Shown here one piece after another: positions 18,724-20,028 of a DNA stretch of 20,028 nt (its first letter is position 1; every line of letters begins with the position of its first letter). The notes beneath the pieces were generated by a model, which did no database searches, had not been told where the DNA came from, and saw nothing but the letters and a program-made list of their open reading frames with translations. The stretch is from Amoebophrya sp. AT5.2 (lineage: Eukaryota; Sar; Dinophyceae; Syndiniales; Amoebophryaceae). Made by a program: the position numbers and the translations under genes. Where the stretch lies: the NCBI GenBank assembly GCA_005223375.1, contig RXOD01004604.1, positions 1 to 20,028 on the forward strand. The letters are read 5' to 3'.

Positions 18724-20028
18724 CGACGCAAACGCGTCTCTGGTGTTACTGCGGATTTTTTTTAGCGAACCGATCTCCTCGGAGCTAAGGACGGCTTCCC
18801 ATTTCGACATCCTGTCGTCCATCAGTCTGTCGTCCTCCACGCTGACCCCGTCCTCTGCCTCCTCGTCGTCCTCGTCGTCATCCTCCGCTCGCCACGCTGC
18901 TGGTTGCATCACCTGGTGGTGCAGCGTCAACTCCGCGCCTCTCGGCTTCTCGTCCGCGTGAAGAATCCCTGGCGCCGCCTCCCGCTGTTCTGTTAACACG
19001 ATGGTCCCCAAGTTATGCGCGGCTTTTCGGACAACAGGAGTCTTATCCACTGCCACTCTGGATGCTCCTAGGATAAGAGTCTTTTGCTCCGGCTTCCGCG
19101 CACGCCGCGCGGCTTCGAAGGCAGCAACATGATACTTCGTGGAAGCCGCGACGTGCCATGGACAGAGTTCTCCGTCCGGAAGAATCACTTTAATAGCGAT
19201 CGGAAGCGTCGGCGCACCCTTTACAAAAACTGCGGCAGCACCCTCAGACCGGCGGATTATGGTGTTGTACTCGGAAAGCGAGCCCTCGACTTGCTCTTCC
19301 CACTGAAACTGCGTGCCGGGAATGGTCCACGATTCCTTAGTGAAAAGGACCGCTTCACATCCGCTGGCGAAGGCTTCTTGGCGCGCCGTCGCATCTTCCT
19401 TGCCGAGGCCGAAATTGAGAAAGTCCAGCAAGTGGGGCAAAGTCTTGGGTGCGGTAGCTGCTGCTGCCTTTAGCGCCGCGCACCGGATTTGTCTAATGAT
19501 GCTTTTCCTCAGGGCTCGGCGCAATCTGGCGGCGATTGCTGTCGCGTCGTCCACCGGCGTCCCGATGTACATAAGCGCCCTCCGAAGCACTTGCGTCTCG
19601 GTTTCTTCGATGCAGTGGTTGCCTGCAATCCCCACGTGGCACAACCTCGCCGCCAAAAGGTGCCTTATCTTGGACAAAGTCGCGTACATATATTCTTGGA
19701 ATACTTCCGCTGCTGTAAGCTGGGTTCGTCCACGGAATAGCTGCTTCAAAACCGCTTCGGCCAAGTAGGTGCGCCCTCTGATGTCGCTGAGGAATAGTGC
19801 GTCGTAATTCAGGCCGTTGGAGAAGCGGTAGAGACGAAATCCGAAAAGTATCATCGTCTCTTTCATCAGAATTTTTCTGCCGAAGATGCTGAGGAAACTG
19901 GCCACGTGCTTTGCGGCTTCCTCTACTTGCTGCTTAGAGGCGGCTTCTTCTCCTCCGATGATCATCGCTTCGCACTTTTTGATGGCGAAGAAGACGCGAA
20001 CCACTTCTGCAAAGCGATGCAGTGCCCG
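18718..20028 (-). CDS. 3' part of a gene outside the element; weak reverse-transcriptase-like similarity
   Basis: An open frame runs from the window edge to TAA at 18720-18718, 436 codons plus stop; the 5' part lies beyond the window. No ATG is needed at 20004 (that codon is GTG), and upstream codons stay open. A TTTGCAG at 20013-20007 could be an intron acceptor. The first visible residues (RALHRFAEVVRVF, then AIKKCEAMIIGG) resemble the stretch after the catalytic YADD box of non-LTR retrotransposon reverse transcriptases, where a helix is followed by a K-K-T-x-x-M motif. A later VLRRALMYIG could fit the thumb region. The catalytic box itself would lie outside the window, so this is inference. 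The rest is Ala/Arg-rich and helical, then has an acidic stretch (EDDDEDDEEAEDG) before the end, unusual for such proteins. A different helical protein is quite possible. The insertion leaves the visible coding sequence intact. Confidence 0.7.
   Translation of the reverse strand, partial: RALHRFAEVVRVFFAIKKCEAMIIGGEEAASKQQVEEAAKHVASFLSIFGRKILMKETMILFGFRLYRFSNGLNYDALFLSDIRGRTYLAEAVLKQLFRGRTQLTAAEVFQEYMYATLSKIRHLLAARLCHVGIAGNHCIEETETQVLRRALMYIGTPVDDATAIAARLRRALRKSIIRQIRCAALKAAAATAPKTLPHLLDFLNFGLGKEDATARQEAFASGCEAVLFTKESWTIPGTQFQWEEQVEGSLSEYNTIIRRSEGAAAVFVKGAPTLPIAIKVILPDGELCPWHVAASTKYHVAAFEAARRARKPEQKTLILGASRVAVDKTPVVRKAAHNLGTIVLTEQREAAPGILHADEKPRGAELTLHHQVMQPAAWRAEDDDEDDEEAEDGVSVEDDRLMDDRMSKWEAVLSSEEIGSLKKIRSNTRDAFASP

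Noticed and set aside
1..20028. tRNA, rRNA, snRNA or dinoflagellate spliced-leader genes
   Set aside because: By eye I found no B-box-like GGTTCGANNCC with a cloverleaf, no ribosomal RNA core sequence and no match to the conserved spliced-leader end. Small divergent RNAs could still be missed.

Overview
The window is nuclear DNA of a eukaryote, probably a protist. Genes have short GT-AG spliceosomal introns (most donors GTA[C/T], one clear CTAAC branch site), GC-rich third codon positions, long repeat-filled spacers and no bacterial-style operons. All well-supported genes lie on the minus strand, a one-way layout seen in dinoflagellate-like alveolates. That lineage guess (for example Syndiniales) is weak and no marker gene confirms it.

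The main result is structural. Positions 61-18715 look like one very large DNA transposon of 18,655 bp. Its ends are terminal inverted repeats matching at 22 of 23 bases (TTATAACATTCCA, one mismatch, GCCCTTGGA; 61-83 and, inverted, 18693-18715). Each end abuts the same 8-bp direct repeat TATTACGG (53-60 and 18716-18723), the expected target-site duplication. Outside the element are 60 bp on the left and, on the right, the 3' part of a minus-strand gene (18718-20028) whose TAA stop lies inside the right target-site copy. The element therefore appears to have landed on the stop codon of that gene, which shows weak reverse-transcriptase-like similarity.

Inside the element, from left to right: a left subterminal region with one possible coding remnant (735-1098); a roughly 720-bp domain packed with AATCCA/TGGATT words (1764-2490); a satellite-like block (2652-3810) with a 113-bp tandem unit, followed by decayed units; a nine-exon gene of unknown function (5121-8665); an AT-rich array of eight AAAATAT/ATATTTT sites arranged four against four, mostly at 23-bp spacing (9381-9549); a large single-exon gene of unknown function (9694-12348); a two-exon gene for an 857-residue protein with a C-terminal membrane region (12633-15271); a second, diverged copy of the satellite block in the same orientation (15555-16756); and a right subterminal region with a weak plus-strand open frame (17909-18325) and 11-bp AAAATATTTGC repeats next to the right end.

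No cargo protein could be assigned to a known family, and no transposase catalytic domain was recognised by eye. The element is either mobilised in trans or carries an unrecognised transposase among its three large orphan proteins. How the genes work together cannot be said beyond their shared orientation and their position between the two satellite blocks.
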